Source of the DNA: Pseudomaricurvus alcaniphilus
GTDB taxonomy: Bacteria > Pseudomonadota > Gammaproteobacteria > Pseudomonadales > Cellvibrionaceae
Direction: 5' to 3'
Assembly: GCF_011440395.1 (NCBI RefSeq)
Contig: NZ_JAAOIX010000003.1
Coordinates: 124,001-188,000 of the forward strand
DNA: 64,000 nucleotides
The notes beneath the pieces are model-generated. The model saw only the letters and a list, made by a program, of their open reading frames with translations. It did not search any database and had not been told where the DNA came from. Below, piece by piece: positions 50,401-58,622 of the stretch (position 1 is its first letter; every line of letters starts with the position of its first letter). The translations under genes and the position numbers were made by a program.

Positions 50401-50973
50401 ACTGAACTCACCACTGATGACCCTTTTGCCGAACTGGCCGGGGATGAGCTTGTTGGAGAGACTCCTGACCGGGACGCGCTTGACCGGGAGGCGATTGTCC
50501 GAGAGGCACAGGACGAGGCGGAGTTGACCGACGACGCATTTGCCGCGCTGGACGAGGAGCTGGAGCTCGAGGGCTTTTCCGACCTGGAAGACGATGTTGC
50601 CCCGGAAGGTGATGTTGCCCCGGAAGACGTTGCCGCGGAGTTCGGTGCTGAGTTAGCCGCAGCAGAAGAGGCCAGTGCGGCGACACCGGCAGAGGCAGCA
50701 CCGGAGCCCTCGGATGACGAGCTCTTCTCGGCCGCGCTGGCGGATTTGCCCTCGCCTGAAGATGTGTTGTCCGGCGAGGAAGACGCGGCTGAAGAGGATG
50801 ATTTTGATTTTCTCGCCGATACCGATGAGACCGCCACCAAGCTGGATTTGGCTCGGGCCTATATTGATATGGGGGATCACGAGGGCGCCAAAGACATTCT
50901 CGACGAAGTGGCCGAAGAGGGCGATGAGCAGCAGCGTCAACAGGCACAGGAGTTGATGTCCAGGCTGGGATGA
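47446..50973 (+). CDS. fimV: FimV-type polar hub protein (LysM, acidic repeats, TPR)
   Basis: FimV organises the cell pole and is needed for type IV pilus assembly and twitching in Pseudomonas. From ATG 47446 (AAGGAAG upstream) the product has 1175 residues: signal peptide (~1-24), the conserved FimV N-terminal domain (LGLGEIKLLSNLNQPLEAEI), a LysM peptidoglycan-binding segment (~182-240), a coiled coil (~325-375), one transmembrane helix (~430-450; ILYLGGALVAVLAAVLMLL), a very acidic cytoplasmic region and a C-terminal TPR-like motif (KLDLARAYIDMGDHEGAKDIL). The acidic region contains five-residue repeats encoded by 15-bp DNA repeats. pilU lies 12 kb downstream. Confidence 0.93.
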   Translation: MRLRRLALAVGLASAFSTSVTNALGLGEIKLLSNLNQPLEAEIKLLQVRDLSENEILVSLASKDEFQRAGIDRLFLLTDLKFSVRLDAPTGPVIRVTTRNPVREPYLNFLLESQWPNGRILREYTVLLDLPVFADQRPQPVQSATTTSPRSAQGSSRPAPAPSRAVSSSASSSSAASGAGDVYGPVSATDTLWDIALKVRPSRQYSVHKTMLALQRLNPEAFINGNINMLRRGQVLRIPRAADIDQYSQQQALNEVAFQNNQWAGEQPEQPAAAQLDATGRSKPAPAPTAAIEGRVKVATDTPSGNLPQGSGSGQAGGSGALLQKDLAVSLEELDRAKRENSDLQSRVRALEEQIKTMERLVEVSSRELRALQLQSEQGNQQAAAPLAGTAATAPDTKPAAAPARVDAASATAAGASGQGRSWFDFITDNILYLGGALVAVLAAVLMLLRRREEEEEPELAMAAAAPVAGVAVAGGEEDLLDVDLPDDDDEELLADELGLAEAEPQKPVAAEPQTDDVVGEADIYIAYGKLDQAKAMLMKALEVDPDNTVARLKLMEVFAEANDLPAFDEQYAQISVTGDESSIARADDLRMHFEDVPPLAEAGAAGLGAVDLGAEDLAEPDVDLDEVDLDEVDLDEVDVNEVDLDIADWSSATDTPKEGAAAAASAATEQVGFDVADDDFGKADDNFGADLQEESFPDLALDDDFLNDTSLDDSLLDDSDLGDNVLGDNVLGDNVLGDNVLDDITPEDSSLEDFSLEDKVLDENALEQEIADFDFDLELDEEDALAALDDGELDSLALDDAAQKGATEDDLDFDFTLDDLDTGEEGSAAVSTNELAASNDKFDLDAEEIGLDFVVDGEVQDGEGLDSEDLDFSLGEQEAVAEAGEGATDLEDFAGASDEKPEFDAGDDEAGFELDFESLEGGGDLASSDLNDELQSVQEPAEPEIEADSDFDLQAEVDDIDLAALDEELGALSGLAEADESAPATELTTDDPFAELAGDELVGETPDRDALDREAIVREAQDEAELTDDAFAALDEELELEGFSDLEDDVAPEGDVAPEDVAAEFGAELAAAEEASAATPAEAAPEPSDDELFSAALADLPSPEDVLSGEEDAAEEDDFDFLADTDETATKLDLARAYIDMGDHEGAKDILDEVAEEGDEQQRQQAQELMSRLG
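49314..49380 (+). repeat. 15-bp in-frame repeats encoding VDLDE in fimV
   Basis: GACCTTGATGAAGTC repeats about four times, with a last degenerate copy (GACGTGAATGAAGTC). It encodes VDLDEVDLDEVDLDEVDVNE. Copy number may vary among strains. Confidence 0.85.
49609..49668 (+). repeat. 15-bp in-frame repeats encoding LGDNV in fimV
   Basis: Four units of CTTGGAGACAATGTT (the first ends in C) stand within a wider degenerate pentapeptide tract (~49555-49750; LDDSL, LGDNV, LEDFS). The core GACAATGTT is also present in the repeats upstream of fimV. Confidence 0.88.
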
Positions 50974-51168
50974 TGCCCGGCGTCCGTGCCGGTTGATCCG
51001 GTGGCGGGCGCTGACATCCCACAGCGGCCCGCCTCGCAGCGGCTAATTGTAAACTACCCGCGAAGTTAACAGCGCCGGGTACTGCCAAAACCCCTGGCAG
51101 GCCAGGTTATTCTTCGACGGCGCGGGATCGACCCGGCCGCCGGAATATGATTTTTGAAACCCCTTTCT

Positions 51169-52065
51169 ATGTCCAACACTTACCCGCCGGTGCAAAAACC
51201 CTATACCCGCAACGCCGAGATTCTGGAACCGTCGGCCTTTCCGGCGGGCATGCACCGGGTGGCGCTGTGTGTCGAGTATAACGGCGCGCATTTTCACGGC
51301 TTCCAGCGCCAGGCCAGCGGCGTCGATACGGTCCAGCAGAGTCTGGAAAAAGCCTTGTCCAGTGTCGCTGCCGAACCCATTACCCTGGTCTGCGCCGGGC
51401 GCACCGATGCCGGGGTACACGGCACCAATCAAATTATTCACTTCGATACCCTGGCGCAGCGGCCGCTCAAGGCCTGGACCCGCGGGGTCAATGCCCTGCT
51501 GCCGGACAGTGTCAGTGTCAAGTGGGCGACGCCAGTGCCGCCATCGTTTCACGCGCGCTTCAGCGCGCGCCAGCGGACCTATCGCTATGTGATCAGCAAT
51601 ACCCCCGCCCGGCCGGCGCTGGCCTGTGAGCAGCTGACCTGGGTGCGGGAGCCGCTGGCGCTCGAGGCAATGCAAGATGCCGCGGTCGCGCTGGTGGGAG
51701 AGCACGACTTTAGCTCCTTTCGGGCTTCCCAGTGCCAGGCGCGCAGCCCGGTGCGGCGGGTGCACTACCTGCATATTGCCCGCCGCGGTGAGCTGCTGGT
51801 GATCGAAGTGCAGGCCAACGCATTTTTGCACCATATGGTGCGCAATATGGTCGGGGTCCTACTGGCTGTGGGCAGGGGCGAGCAGCCACCGGCCTGGGTG
51901 CAGCAGGTGCTGCAGGCCAGGGATCGCCGCCTCGCCGGGGTAACGGCCAAACCCAATGGCCTGCACCTGGTCGCGGTGGCCTATCCCGGCGAATTTCAAT
52001 TGCCGGACTGCGTGCCCGGCCCGGTGTTTTTCAGTGAGCCGCTGGGCGGCTTTAGCGGCGCCTGA
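51169..52065 (+). CDS. truA: tRNA pseudouridine(38-40) synthase TruA
   Basis: TruA isomerises uridines 38-40 in the tRNA anticodon arm. From ATG 51169 the product has 298 residues with the catalytic D80 in CAGRTDAGVHGTNQ. Other motifs are YNGAHFHGFQRQ, SFHARFSARQRTYRY, FSSFRASQCQARSPVR and FLHHMVRNMVGVLLAVGRG. It has about 20 residues more at the N-terminus than E. coli TruA, and a TTG five codons upstream is also possible. The location between fimV and trpF matches Pseudomonas. Confidence 0.96.
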   Translation: MSNTYPPVQKPYTRNAEILEPSAFPAGMHRVALCVEYNGAHFHGFQRQASGVDTVQQSLEKALSSVAAEPITLVCAGRTDAGVHGTNQIIHFDTLAQRPLKAWTRGVNALLPDSVSVKWATPVPPSFHARFSARQRTYRYVISNTPARPALACEQLTWVREPLALEAMQDAAVALVGEHDFSSFRASQCQARSPVRRVHYLHIARRGELLVIEVQANAFLHHMVRNMVGVLLAVGRGEQPPAWVQQVLQARDRRLAGVTAKPNGLHLVAVAYPGEFQLPDCVPGPVFFSEPLGGFSGA

Positions 52066-52218
52066 CCCGATTGCTGGCAGCGCCAGCAAAAGAGCGGCGC
52101 AATTGATCCCTCTACAGCATTTTCAACGTAACTCTGGTAGTATTCGGCGCCTGCAACTGCTGTGGCAATGGGCCAGTGCAGTGTCGTGGTCCTCGTTGCA
52201 AGGTGAACTCTGTCAGCT

Positions 52219-52863
52219 ATGTCCTCCTCTTCTACTGACTTCAGCACGCGGGTGAAAATTTGCGGTATTACCAGCGTGCAGGACGCCCTGCAGGCGGTGC
52301 AGGCGGGTGCCGATGCCATCGGCCTGGTGTTTTATCCGCCCAGTCCCCGTTGGGTTGACGCGCAAACTGCGCAGCGTATTGCCTGCGCGGTGGGGCCGTT
52401 TGTCACTGTGGTAGGGCTGTTTGTGGACGCTGAAGTTGCGGCGGTTGAGTCGATCTTGCAAACCGTACCGCTGCAGGTGTTGCAATTTCATGGCGGCGAG
52501 AGCGAGGACTATTGCCGCAGCTTTGGTCGCCCCTACCTGAAGGCCCTGCGCATGAAGCCGGGGCTGGACGTCGACGCCGCCATTGAGCGCTACCCCGGTG
52601 CGGTTGGTATCCTGCTGGATGCCTACCGCAAGGGGGTGCCGGGCGGCACCGGCGAGACGTTTGACTGGCAGCGGGTGCCCCGGCGCAGCCAGCGCAATAT
52701 TGTCCTGGCTGGCGGTTTGAACCCGGACAACGTGCTGGCGGCCCTGGAGCAGACCGATGTCTACGGTGTGGATGTGAGCGGCGGGGTCGAGGCGCAGCCG
52801 GGCCGGAAAGATTTTGATAAAGTAGCGACGTTTGTACGTCGTGCCAAGACGGGAAAACTCTGA
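52219..52863 (+). CDS. trpF: Phosphoribosylanthranilate isomerase
   Basis: It performs the Amadori rearrangement in tryptophan synthesis. The 214-residue TIM barrel has catalytic C15 in VKICGIT and D134 in ILLDAYRKG, with GLVFYPPSPRWV, VLQFHGGES and GVDVSGGVE at the phosphate site. It is a separate gene, not fused to trpC. trpB starts 13 bases after its stop, so trpFBA is an operon. Confidence 0.97.
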   Translation: MSSSSTDFSTRVKICGITSVQDALQAVQAGADAIGLVFYPPSPRWVDAQTAQRIACAVGPFVTVVGLFVDAEVAAVESILQTVPLQVLQFHGGESEDYCRSFGRPYLKALRMKPGLDVDAAIERYPGAVGILLDAYRKGVPGGTGETFDWQRVPRRSQRNIVLAGGLNPDNVLAALEQTDVYGVDVSGGVEAQPGRKDFDKVATFVRRAKTGKL

Positions 52864-52876
52864 GCGGAGATAACCA

Positions 52877-54103
52877 GTGAGTAAAACAACCGAAAGTGCG
52901 GCTGTGGATTATTCCCAGTACCCCGATAAGAACGGCCACTTTGGCCCTTATGGTGGACGCTTTGTATCTGAAACCCTGATGCCGGCTCTCGACGAGCTGG
53001 AGCAAATGTACAATCGCCTCAAAGATGATCCGGAATTCCGGCGCGAATTTGACTACGATCTGGCGCACTACGTAGGCCGGCCGTCGCCGCTGTATTACGC
53101 CGAGCGCTGGAGCAAGCAGGTGGGGGGCGCGCGGATTTTCCTGAAGCGGGAAGACCTGAACCACACCGGCGCTCACAAGGTCAATAACACCATCGGCCAG
53201 GCCCTGCTGGCCAAGCACAGTGGCAAGTCCCGCATTATCGCCGAAACCGGCGCCGGCCAGCACGGGGTCGCCTCGGCCACTGTGGCAGCGCGGCTGGGTT
53301 TGAAGTGTGAAGTCTTTATGGGCGCTGAAGACGTCAAGCGCCAGTCGCTGAATGTCTACCGCATGAAGCTGCTGGGTGCCACGGTGCACTCGGTGACCTC
53401 AGGTTCGCGCACCCTCAAGGATGCCATGAATGAAGCCATGCGCGACTGGGTGACCAACGTCGATGACACCTTCTATATCATTGGCACCGTGGCAGGTCCC
53501 CATCCGTACCCGCTGCTGGTGCGGGATTTCCAGTGTGTGATCGGGCGCGAAGCGCGCCAACAATGCCTTGATATGACCGGCAAACTGCCGGACGCCCTGG
53601 TCGCCTGCGTCGGTGGCGGTTCCAATGCCATCGGACTGTTTCACCCGTTCCTGGCGGACGACAGCGTCAAGATCTACGGGGTGGAGGCCGGTGGCCACGG
53701 GGTCGAGACCGGTGAGCACGCGGCGCCACTGAACGATGGTGTGCCGGGTGTGTTGCACGGCAATCGCACCTACCTGATGGAAGATGAAGACGGCCAGATT
53801 ATTGAAACCCACTCTGTGTCTGCCGGCCTCGACTACCCGGGCGTCGGTCCTGAACACGCCTGGTTAAAAGATATAGGCCGGGTCAAATACGTGGCCATCA
53901 ACGACGACGAGGCGATGGCGGCATTTCGCACCCTGACCCGGGTTGAAGGTATTATGCCGGCGCTGGAATCCAGTCACGCCCTGGCCTATGCAGCCAAGCT
54001 GGCGGCCACCATGGACCCGGAAGAGGTCATTATCGTCAACCTGTCCGGACGGGGTGACAAGGATATTTTAACCGTCGCGCAACTCGACGGGATTGAGGTG
54101 TAG
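52877..54103 (+). CDS. trpB: Tryptophan synthase beta subunit
   Basis: This PLP enzyme condenses indole with serine. It starts at a GTG with GGAG upstream. The 408-residue product has the PLP lysine K101 in [16 protein letters not shown], the indole-site E-containing [13 protein letters not shown] and the phosphate loop [15 protein letters not shown]. The N-terminal [20 protein letters not shown] is typical. trpA begins six bases after its end. Confidence 0.98.
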   Translation: MSKTTESAAVDYSQYPDKNGHFGPYGGRFVSETLMPALDELEQMYNRLKDDPEFRREFDYDLAHYVGRPSPLYYAERWSKQVGGARIFLKREDLNHTGAHKVNNTIGQALLAKHSGKSRIIAETGAGQHGVASATVAARLGLKCEVFMGAEDVKRQSLNVYRMKLLGATVHSVTSGSRTLKDAMNEAMRDWVTNVDDTFYIIGTVAGPHPYPLLVRDFQCVIGREARQQCLDMTGKLPDALVACVGGGSNAIGLFHPFLADDSVKIYGVEAGGHGVETGEHAAPLNDGVPGVLHGNRTYLMEDEDGQIIETHSVSAGLDYPGVGPEHAWLKDIGRVKYVAINDDEAMAAFRTLTRVEGIMPALESSHALAYAAKLAATMDPEEVIIVNLSGRGDKDILTVAQLDGIEV

Positions 54104-54109
54104 AAGTAA

Positions 54110-54919
54110 ATGAATCGATTGAATGAGCGCCTGGCGCAATTGCGCCAGCAAGGACGCAAGGCCCTGGTGGTGTATATCGTCAATGGCGACCCTGCGCCAG
54201 AAGTGACCCTGGAGACCATGCACGCCATGGTAGCGGCCGGCGCAGATATTATTGAACTGGGAGTGCCTTTCTCCGATCCCATGGCTGAGGGGCCAGTGAT
54301 TGCCCGCGGTCACGAGCGGGCGCTGGAGCACAAGGTCTCTCTGCGCGCGACCATAGAGGTGGTGAGGCAGTTTCGCGCCGTTGACCAGGCTACTCCGGTG
54401 GTGCTGATGGGGTACACCAATCCGGTGGAGCGAATGGGGTACGAGGCATTTGCCAGCAGTGCCAGCGCCGCCGGTGTGGATGGCTTGCTGACGGTGGACC
54501 TGCCGCCGGAAGAGGCCGGGGCGCTGCACAGTGAGTTGAAAAAAGCGAACATGGAAAACATTTTCCTGTTGGCGCCAACTACCAGCCAGGCTCGAGCAAC
54601 CAGCATTGTTCGACTGGCCGGTGGCTTTCTCTACTACGTGTCGCTGAAAGGAGTCACCGGGGCCGGGCACCTGGATATCGGTGCGGTCGAGCAAAAGGTG
54701 GCGCAGTTGCGCCAGCTGACTGACTTGCCAATTTGTGTGGGTTTCGGTATTAAAGACGCTGCCACCGCCAAGGCCATTGCCAGGTCGGCCGACGGTGCCG
54801 TGGTCGGCAGTGTGCTGGTGGATAAGATGGGGTCAATGCAGGGGCAGGGTGCCGCGCAAATCGCCGCCGCCGTGGCCGAATTGATCAAGCCTATCCGCCA
54901 AGGGCTCGATGAGCTGTAA
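54110..54919 (+). CDS. trpA: Tryptophan synthase alpha subunit
   Basis: It cleaves indole-3-glycerol phosphate and channels indole to TrpB. The 269-residue TIM barrel has catalytic E49 in ADIIELGVPFSDPM. The second catalytic position, Asp60 in the usual DPxADGP, is Glu here (DPMAEGPVI; codon GAG). LLTVDLPPEEAGAL, GFLYYVSLKGVTGAG and GFGIKDAATAKAI are as expected. The Glu could keep acid-base function with altered geometry. Confidence 0.97.
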   Translation: MNRLNERLAQLRQQGRKALVVYIVNGDPAPEVTLETMHAMVAAGADIIELGVPFSDPMAEGPVIARGHERALEHKVSLRATIEVVRQFRAVDQATPVVLMGYTNPVERMGYEAFASSASAAGVDGLLTVDLPPEEAGALHSELKKANMENIFLLAPTTSQARATSIVRLAGGFLYYVSLKGVTGAGHLDIGAVEQKVAQLRQLTDLPICVGFGIKDAATAKAIARSADGAVVGSVLVDKMGSMQGQGAAQIAAAVAELIKPIRQGLDEL

Positions 54920-54971
54920 ATTGCGGCTGGATGGCGACAAGGCAGACACCACAGACTGAGACAGGTGAATT

Positions 54972-55859
54972 ATGAGCTGGATCAATAAGATTGTCCCCAA
55001 CGTGAAGAAGTCGCAGCGCGAGAGAGGCCAGAGCAAGGTTCCCGAGGGGCTCTGGAAGAAGTGCGTCAAATGTGCAGCGGTACTCTACCGGCCGGAGCTG
55101 GAAAAAAACCTGGATGTCTGCCCCAAGTGCGATCACCACATGCGCATTGGCGCTCGTCGCCGCCTGGATGTGTTTCTCGACGAGGACAATCGCACCGAGC
55201 TTGGCACCGATATCGAGCCCGTTGATCACCTCAAATTCAAGGACATCAAAAAGTATAAAGACCGCCTCAGCGAAGCCCAGAAAAGCACCGGTGAGAAAGA
55301 CGCCCTGGTGGCCTTTAAGGGCGAGCTGAAGGGCATGCCGGTGGTGGCGGTGGCTTTTGAATTCAATTTCCACGGTGGCTCCATGGGTTACGCGGTGGGG
55401 GAGAAATTTACCCGTGCCGCCCAGCTTGCCCTGGAGGAAGACATTCCCCTGGTCTGTTTCTCCGCCACCGGCGGCGCGCGCATGCAGGAGGCGCTGATAT
55501 CGCTGATGCAGATGGCCAAAACCAGCGCCGTGATCGAGCGCCTGAAGCAGCAGGGTACCCCGTATATTTCAGTTATGACCGATCCGGTGTATGGCGGCGT
55601 GTCCGCCAGCCTGGCGCTGTTGGGCGACATCAATGCCGCCGAACCCGGTGCCCGGGCCGGGTTTGCCGGCCCCAATATTATTGAGCAGACCATTCGCCAG
55701 AAGTTACCGAAGGGGTTCCAGCGGGCGGAGTTCCTGCTCGATCACGGTGCCATCGATATGATTATTCCGCGTCACCAGATGCGGGAGCGGGTCGGGGCTC
55801 TGTTGGCGAAATTTACTGAGCGGCCGGCCGAGCAGCCCGCCGAGCAGCCGGCGGCCTGA
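54972..55859 (+). CDS. accD: Acetyl-CoA carboxylase carboxyltransferase subunit beta
   Basis: With AccA it transfers the carboxyl group from biotin to acetyl-CoA, the first step of fatty-acid synthesis. The 295-residue product has a zinc ribbon (C31, C34, C50, C53 in KCVKCAAVL and DVCPKCDHH) and the crotonase-like core ([55 protein letters not shown]). The C-terminus ends in Pro/Glu/Ala repeats ([12 protein letters not shown]). It follows trpA by 52 bases. Confidence 0.98.
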   Translation: MSWINKIVPNVKKSQRERGQSKVPEGLWKKCVKCAAVLYRPELEKNLDVCPKCDHHMRIGARRRLDVFLDEDNRTELGTDIEPVDHLKFKDIKKYKDRLSEAQKSTGEKDALVAFKGELKGMPVVAVAFEFNFHGGSMGYAVGEKFTRAAQLALEEDIPLVCFSATGGARMQEALISLMQMAKTSAVIERLKQQGTPYISVMTDPVYGGVSASLALLGDINAAEPGARAGFAGPNIIEQTIRQKLPKGFQRAEFLLDHGAIDMIIPRHQMRERVGALLAKFTERPAEQPAEQPAA

Positions 55860-55917
55860 GCGGTGCTGTCGCTGGTGGGGCAGCGCGAGTTGCGACTTGG
55901 CTGTGAAGGCCCTTGAT

Positions 55918-55947
55918 TTAGCCCCTCGCCCGGGGCTTTTGTTTTTC
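55918..55947 (+). terminator. Rho-independent terminator after accD
   Basis: AGCCCC-TCGCCC-GGGGCT (55920-55937) followed by TTTGTTTTT. It lies 60 bases past the accD stop and 44 before folC. Confidence 0.78.
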
Positions 55948-55991
55948 TGCCCGGGGAGTTCCCCGCTGGCCCTTGTGATCAGACCCCATGT

Positions 55992-57278
55992 ATGACCAGA
56001 TTTAACAACCTGCAAGATTGGCTCAACTGGCAAGAGGGATTGCACAGCAGGGCTATTGATCTCGGCCTCGACCGGGTGCGGGCGGTAGCGGCCAAAATGC
56101 AGCTGTTACAGCCCGCGGCCAAAATCGTCACTGTAGCCGGCACCAATGGCAAGGGCTCCTGCGTGGCGACCCTGGAGGCGCTGCTGGTGGCGCGAGGGGT
56201 GAGCGTGGGAGCCTTTACCTCGCCCCATTTCCATCGCTACAACGAGCGCCTGCGGGTCGATGGCCAGGAACTCAGCGATAGCCTGATCTGCGAATCTTTC
56301 CAGCGTATCGATAGCGCTCGCGGTGACATCTCCCTGACCTACTTTGAGTTCGGTGCCCTGGCGGCGCTGGACCTGTTTCGCCGGCAGCGGGTCGAGGTGA
56401 TGTTGCTGGAAGTGGGGTTAGGGGGGCGGCTGGATGCAGTCAATATACTGGATGCGGATATCGCGGTGGTAACCTCGATCGCCCTCGACCACCAGGACTG
56501 GTTGGGGTCGGACCTGCAGCAGATCGGCCGCGAAAAAGCCGGTATCTACCGGCCCGGGCGCTGGGCCATTTGTGCCGACCAGCAGGCGCCCGGCTCGGTA
56601 GAGGCGACAGCGAAGCAATTGGGCGCCCGCTGGCTGGCGATGGGTGCCGGGATGCAGATCGATGGCGGTGGCAGCGCGGAGCGCTGGACCTGGCGCGGAA
56701 TAGATGACAGCGGCAGTCCCTTGCAACTGGCGGACTTGCCGCGCAGCGGGCTGCCGCTGGCCAGCGTGGCGGCGGCACTGCAGGCCTATGTGTTGTTGGG
56801 TTACCGCCCTGGCCCGGAGCTGGGGGCAGTACTGGCTGGCGTCACGCTGCCCGGCCGCTCCCAGGTTATCGAGCGCGATGGCGTCAGTTTTATTCTCGAT
56901 GTGGCCCATAACCCGGCCGCTGCCGGTTACCAGGCGCAGCAATTGGCTGCCACTGGCGGGGCGGGGCGAACCTGGTGCCTGTGCGCGATAATGGCCGATA
57001 AGGACCAGCGCGGCATATTTGAGGTACTATTACCCCAGGTGGATGGCTGGCATGTGTGCGACCTGCCCGGTGTGGCCCGGGCGGCCAGTGCCACGGACTT
57101 GCTGGCGACGCTGCAGCAAACAGGCGGGCATGGCCAGACTCACCCCAGTGTCGAAGCGGGCTTGCAGAGTCTTCTGGCGACGGTGGAGAGGGGTGATCGA
57201 GTGCTGGTGATGGGGTCATTTTTTACCGTGGCCGCGGCGCAGTCGTTTTTTGAATCTGGTTCGCCGGTAAAGGTGTAG
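55992..57278 (+). CDS. folC: Dihydrofolate/folylpolyglutamate synthase
   Basis: This bifunctional ligase adds glutamate to dihydropteroate and to folates. The 428-residue product has the N-terminal WLNWQEGLHSRAIDLGLDRV, the P-loop VAGTNGKGSC (residues 48-57), FTSPHFHRYNERLRVDG, MLLEVGLGGRLDAVNILD and DVAHNPAAAG. It is followed after three bases by the SPOR-domain gene, as in many gammaproteobacteria. Confidence 0.97.
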   Translation: MTRFNNLQDWLNWQEGLHSRAIDLGLDRVRAVAAKMQLLQPAAKIVTVAGTNGKGSCVATLEALLVARGVSVGAFTSPHFHRYNERLRVDGQELSDSLICESFQRIDSARGDISLTYFEFGALAALDLFRRQRVEVMLLEVGLGGRLDAVNILDADIAVVTSIALDHQDWLGSDLQQIGREKAGIYRPGRWAICADQQAPGSVEATAKQLGARWLAMGAGMQIDGGGSAERWTWRGIDDSGSPLQLADLPRSGLPLASVAAALQAYVLLGYRPGPELGAVLAGVTLPGRSQVIERDGVSFILDVAHNPAAAGYQAQQLAATGGAGRTWCLCAIMADKDQRGIFEVLLPQVDGWHVCDLPGVARAASATDLLATLQQTGGHGQTHPSVEAGLQSLLATVERGDRVLVMGSFFTVAAAQSFFESGSPVKV

Positions 57279-57281
57279 GTT

Positions 57282-57848
57282 GTGGATGAAGGGCTAAAAC
57301 AGCGATTGATCGGCGCCTTTGTGTTGTTGGCACTGGGGGTTATCTTTGTGCCGGTTTTATTCGAGTCGGACTATCGCAATAAAGTCGACCGCACCACTCA
57401 AATACCGCCGGCGCCAGAGGTGGGCAGCGTGGTCATCGCGGAGCCGGAGCCGGTCCCGGAGATAGAGTCGGCGCCACCGCCCGAGCAGATGTACAGCTTG
57501 AGCCCCGCCGGGGCGACAGAGGGGCCGGCGGCGGTCCGGGATGAGGCGCCGGGCGCAGCGGCTGCACCAGCCCCGGTGCGGACACCGGACCGGGATATCC
57601 TCGACAGCAAAGGGGTCGCCAAGGCCTGGGCCGTGCAAGTTGCCAGTTTTAGCGAGCCGGAGCGAGCGACGGCCCTGCGCGACAAGCTGCTGGATGCCGG
57701 ACACCCGGCCTTTTCCCGGGCTGGCAGCGGCAACCTGACCCGGGTCTACGTCGGGCCCAAAATTGATCGCCACAAGGCGGAGCAGTTAAAGCAGGAGCTG
57801 GACCGGGAGTTGCAGTTGCAAACGATGGTGGTGCGCTTTGCCCCCTGA
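57282..57848 (+). CDS. SPOR-domain cell-division protein (DedD-like)
   Basis: The 188-residue product starts at a GTG three bases after folC. It has a short cytoplasmic N-terminus (DEGLKQRLIGAFVLLALGVI) with one transmembrane helix (~9-27), a Pro/Glu/Ala-rich periplasmic linker and a C-terminal SPOR domain (~115-188; AWAVQVASFSEPERATALRD, LTRVYVGPKIDR). SPOR domains bind denuded septal peptidoglycan. E. coli dedD is likewise between folC and cvpA. Confidence 0.93.
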   Translation: MDEGLKQRLIGAFVLLALGVIFVPVLFESDYRNKVDRTTQIPPAPEVGSVVIAEPEPVPEIESAPPPEQMYSLSPAGATEGPAAVRDEAPGAAAAPAPVRTPDRDILDSKGVAKAWAVQVASFSEPERATALRDKLLDAGHPAFSRAGSGNLTRVYVGPKIDRHKAEQLKQELDRELQLQTMVVRFAP

Positions 57849-57959
57849 CCCGGTTGGCGTCGCGCCGGCGTTTTTTTGCATTGTTGGCCGTGACATGTGC
57901 GTCATCTTTGTTAAAATGCCGCCCTTCGAAACGGGCACCGACCTGAATAGCGTGGACTC

Positions 57960-58469
57960 ATGAACTGGGCAGATTGGATTATCATCGGAATTCTCGCTAT
58001 TTCCTGCCTGATCGGGTTAAAGCGGGGCCTGGTAAAAGAGGCAATGTCGCTGCTCTGCTGGATCGCGGCCTTTCTGATCGCCTGGACTTTCCACAAATCC
58101 CTGGCCACGCTGCTCGGTAACCTGATCGACACCGCATCGGTGCGTCACCTGGTCGCCTTTGCCGGGTTGTTTATTGCAACCCTTATTGTCGGGGCTTTGG
58201 TAAACTACCTGATCGGCGAGTTGATTCGAATTACCGGGCTGTCCGGCACTGACCGCTTGTTGGGTATGGTGTTTGGGCTGGCGCGAGGCGGTGCAGTTGT
58301 GCTGGCGCTGGTATTGCTGGTACCTATGATAATACCGGTGCAGCAGGACTCCTGGTGGCAGCAGTCCCAGGTCATCCCGCACTTTGTTGCCATGGAGGGT
58401 TGGGCCAGTTCCACCTGGAGCCAACTGACAAGCGGGGTCGCAGCCCTGTTCCAGTCCGGCTCTGGTTGA
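57960..58469 (+). CDS. cvpA: CvpA family membrane protein
   Basis: The 169-residue product has four hydrophobic segments and the family pattern NWADWIIIGILAISCLIGLK, GLVKEAMSLLCWIAAF and a Gly-rich GTDRLLGMVFGLARGGAVVL. CvpA is an inner-membrane protein of unclear biochemical role, first linked to colicin V export and later to envelope stress tolerance. It precedes purF, as in enterobacteria and pseudomonads. Confidence 0.94.
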   Translation: MNWADWIIIGILAISCLIGLKRGLVKEAMSLLCWIAAFLIAWTFHKSLATLLGNLIDTASVRHLVAFAGLFIATLIVGALVNYLIGELIRITGLSGTDRLLGMVFGLARGGAVVLALVLLVPMIIPVQQDSWWQQSQVIPHFVAMEGWASSTWSQLTSGVAALFQSGSG

Positions 58470-58566
58470 GTAAGTGCCTGTCGCGACACCGGCCTTTGGG
58501 CGGGATCCATATTCGTGCAGGCATGTCGCTGTGCCACAAACAGTAGGCGTCGCAGTAGGCGGCTAC

Positions 58567-58602
58567 TAACCAAAGATATACTCGTAACCAAAGATTTACT
58601 CG
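58567..58602 (+). repeat. Two 18-bp direct repeats upstream of purF
   Basis: TAACCAAAGATATACTCG (58567-58584) and TAACCAAAGATTTACTCG (58585-58602) are adjacent and differ by one base. They end 20 bases before the purF ATG. They might bind a regulator or simply be a recent duplication. They do not match the E. coli PurR box. Confidence 0.85.
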
Positions 58603-58622
58603 AGTTTTGAGGAAAGACCTAT

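Noticed and set aside
49026-50840. 604-codon Ser-rich minus-strand frame opposite fimV
   Set aside because: It arises from antisense reading of Asp/Glu-rich codons. No start signal or domain is present.
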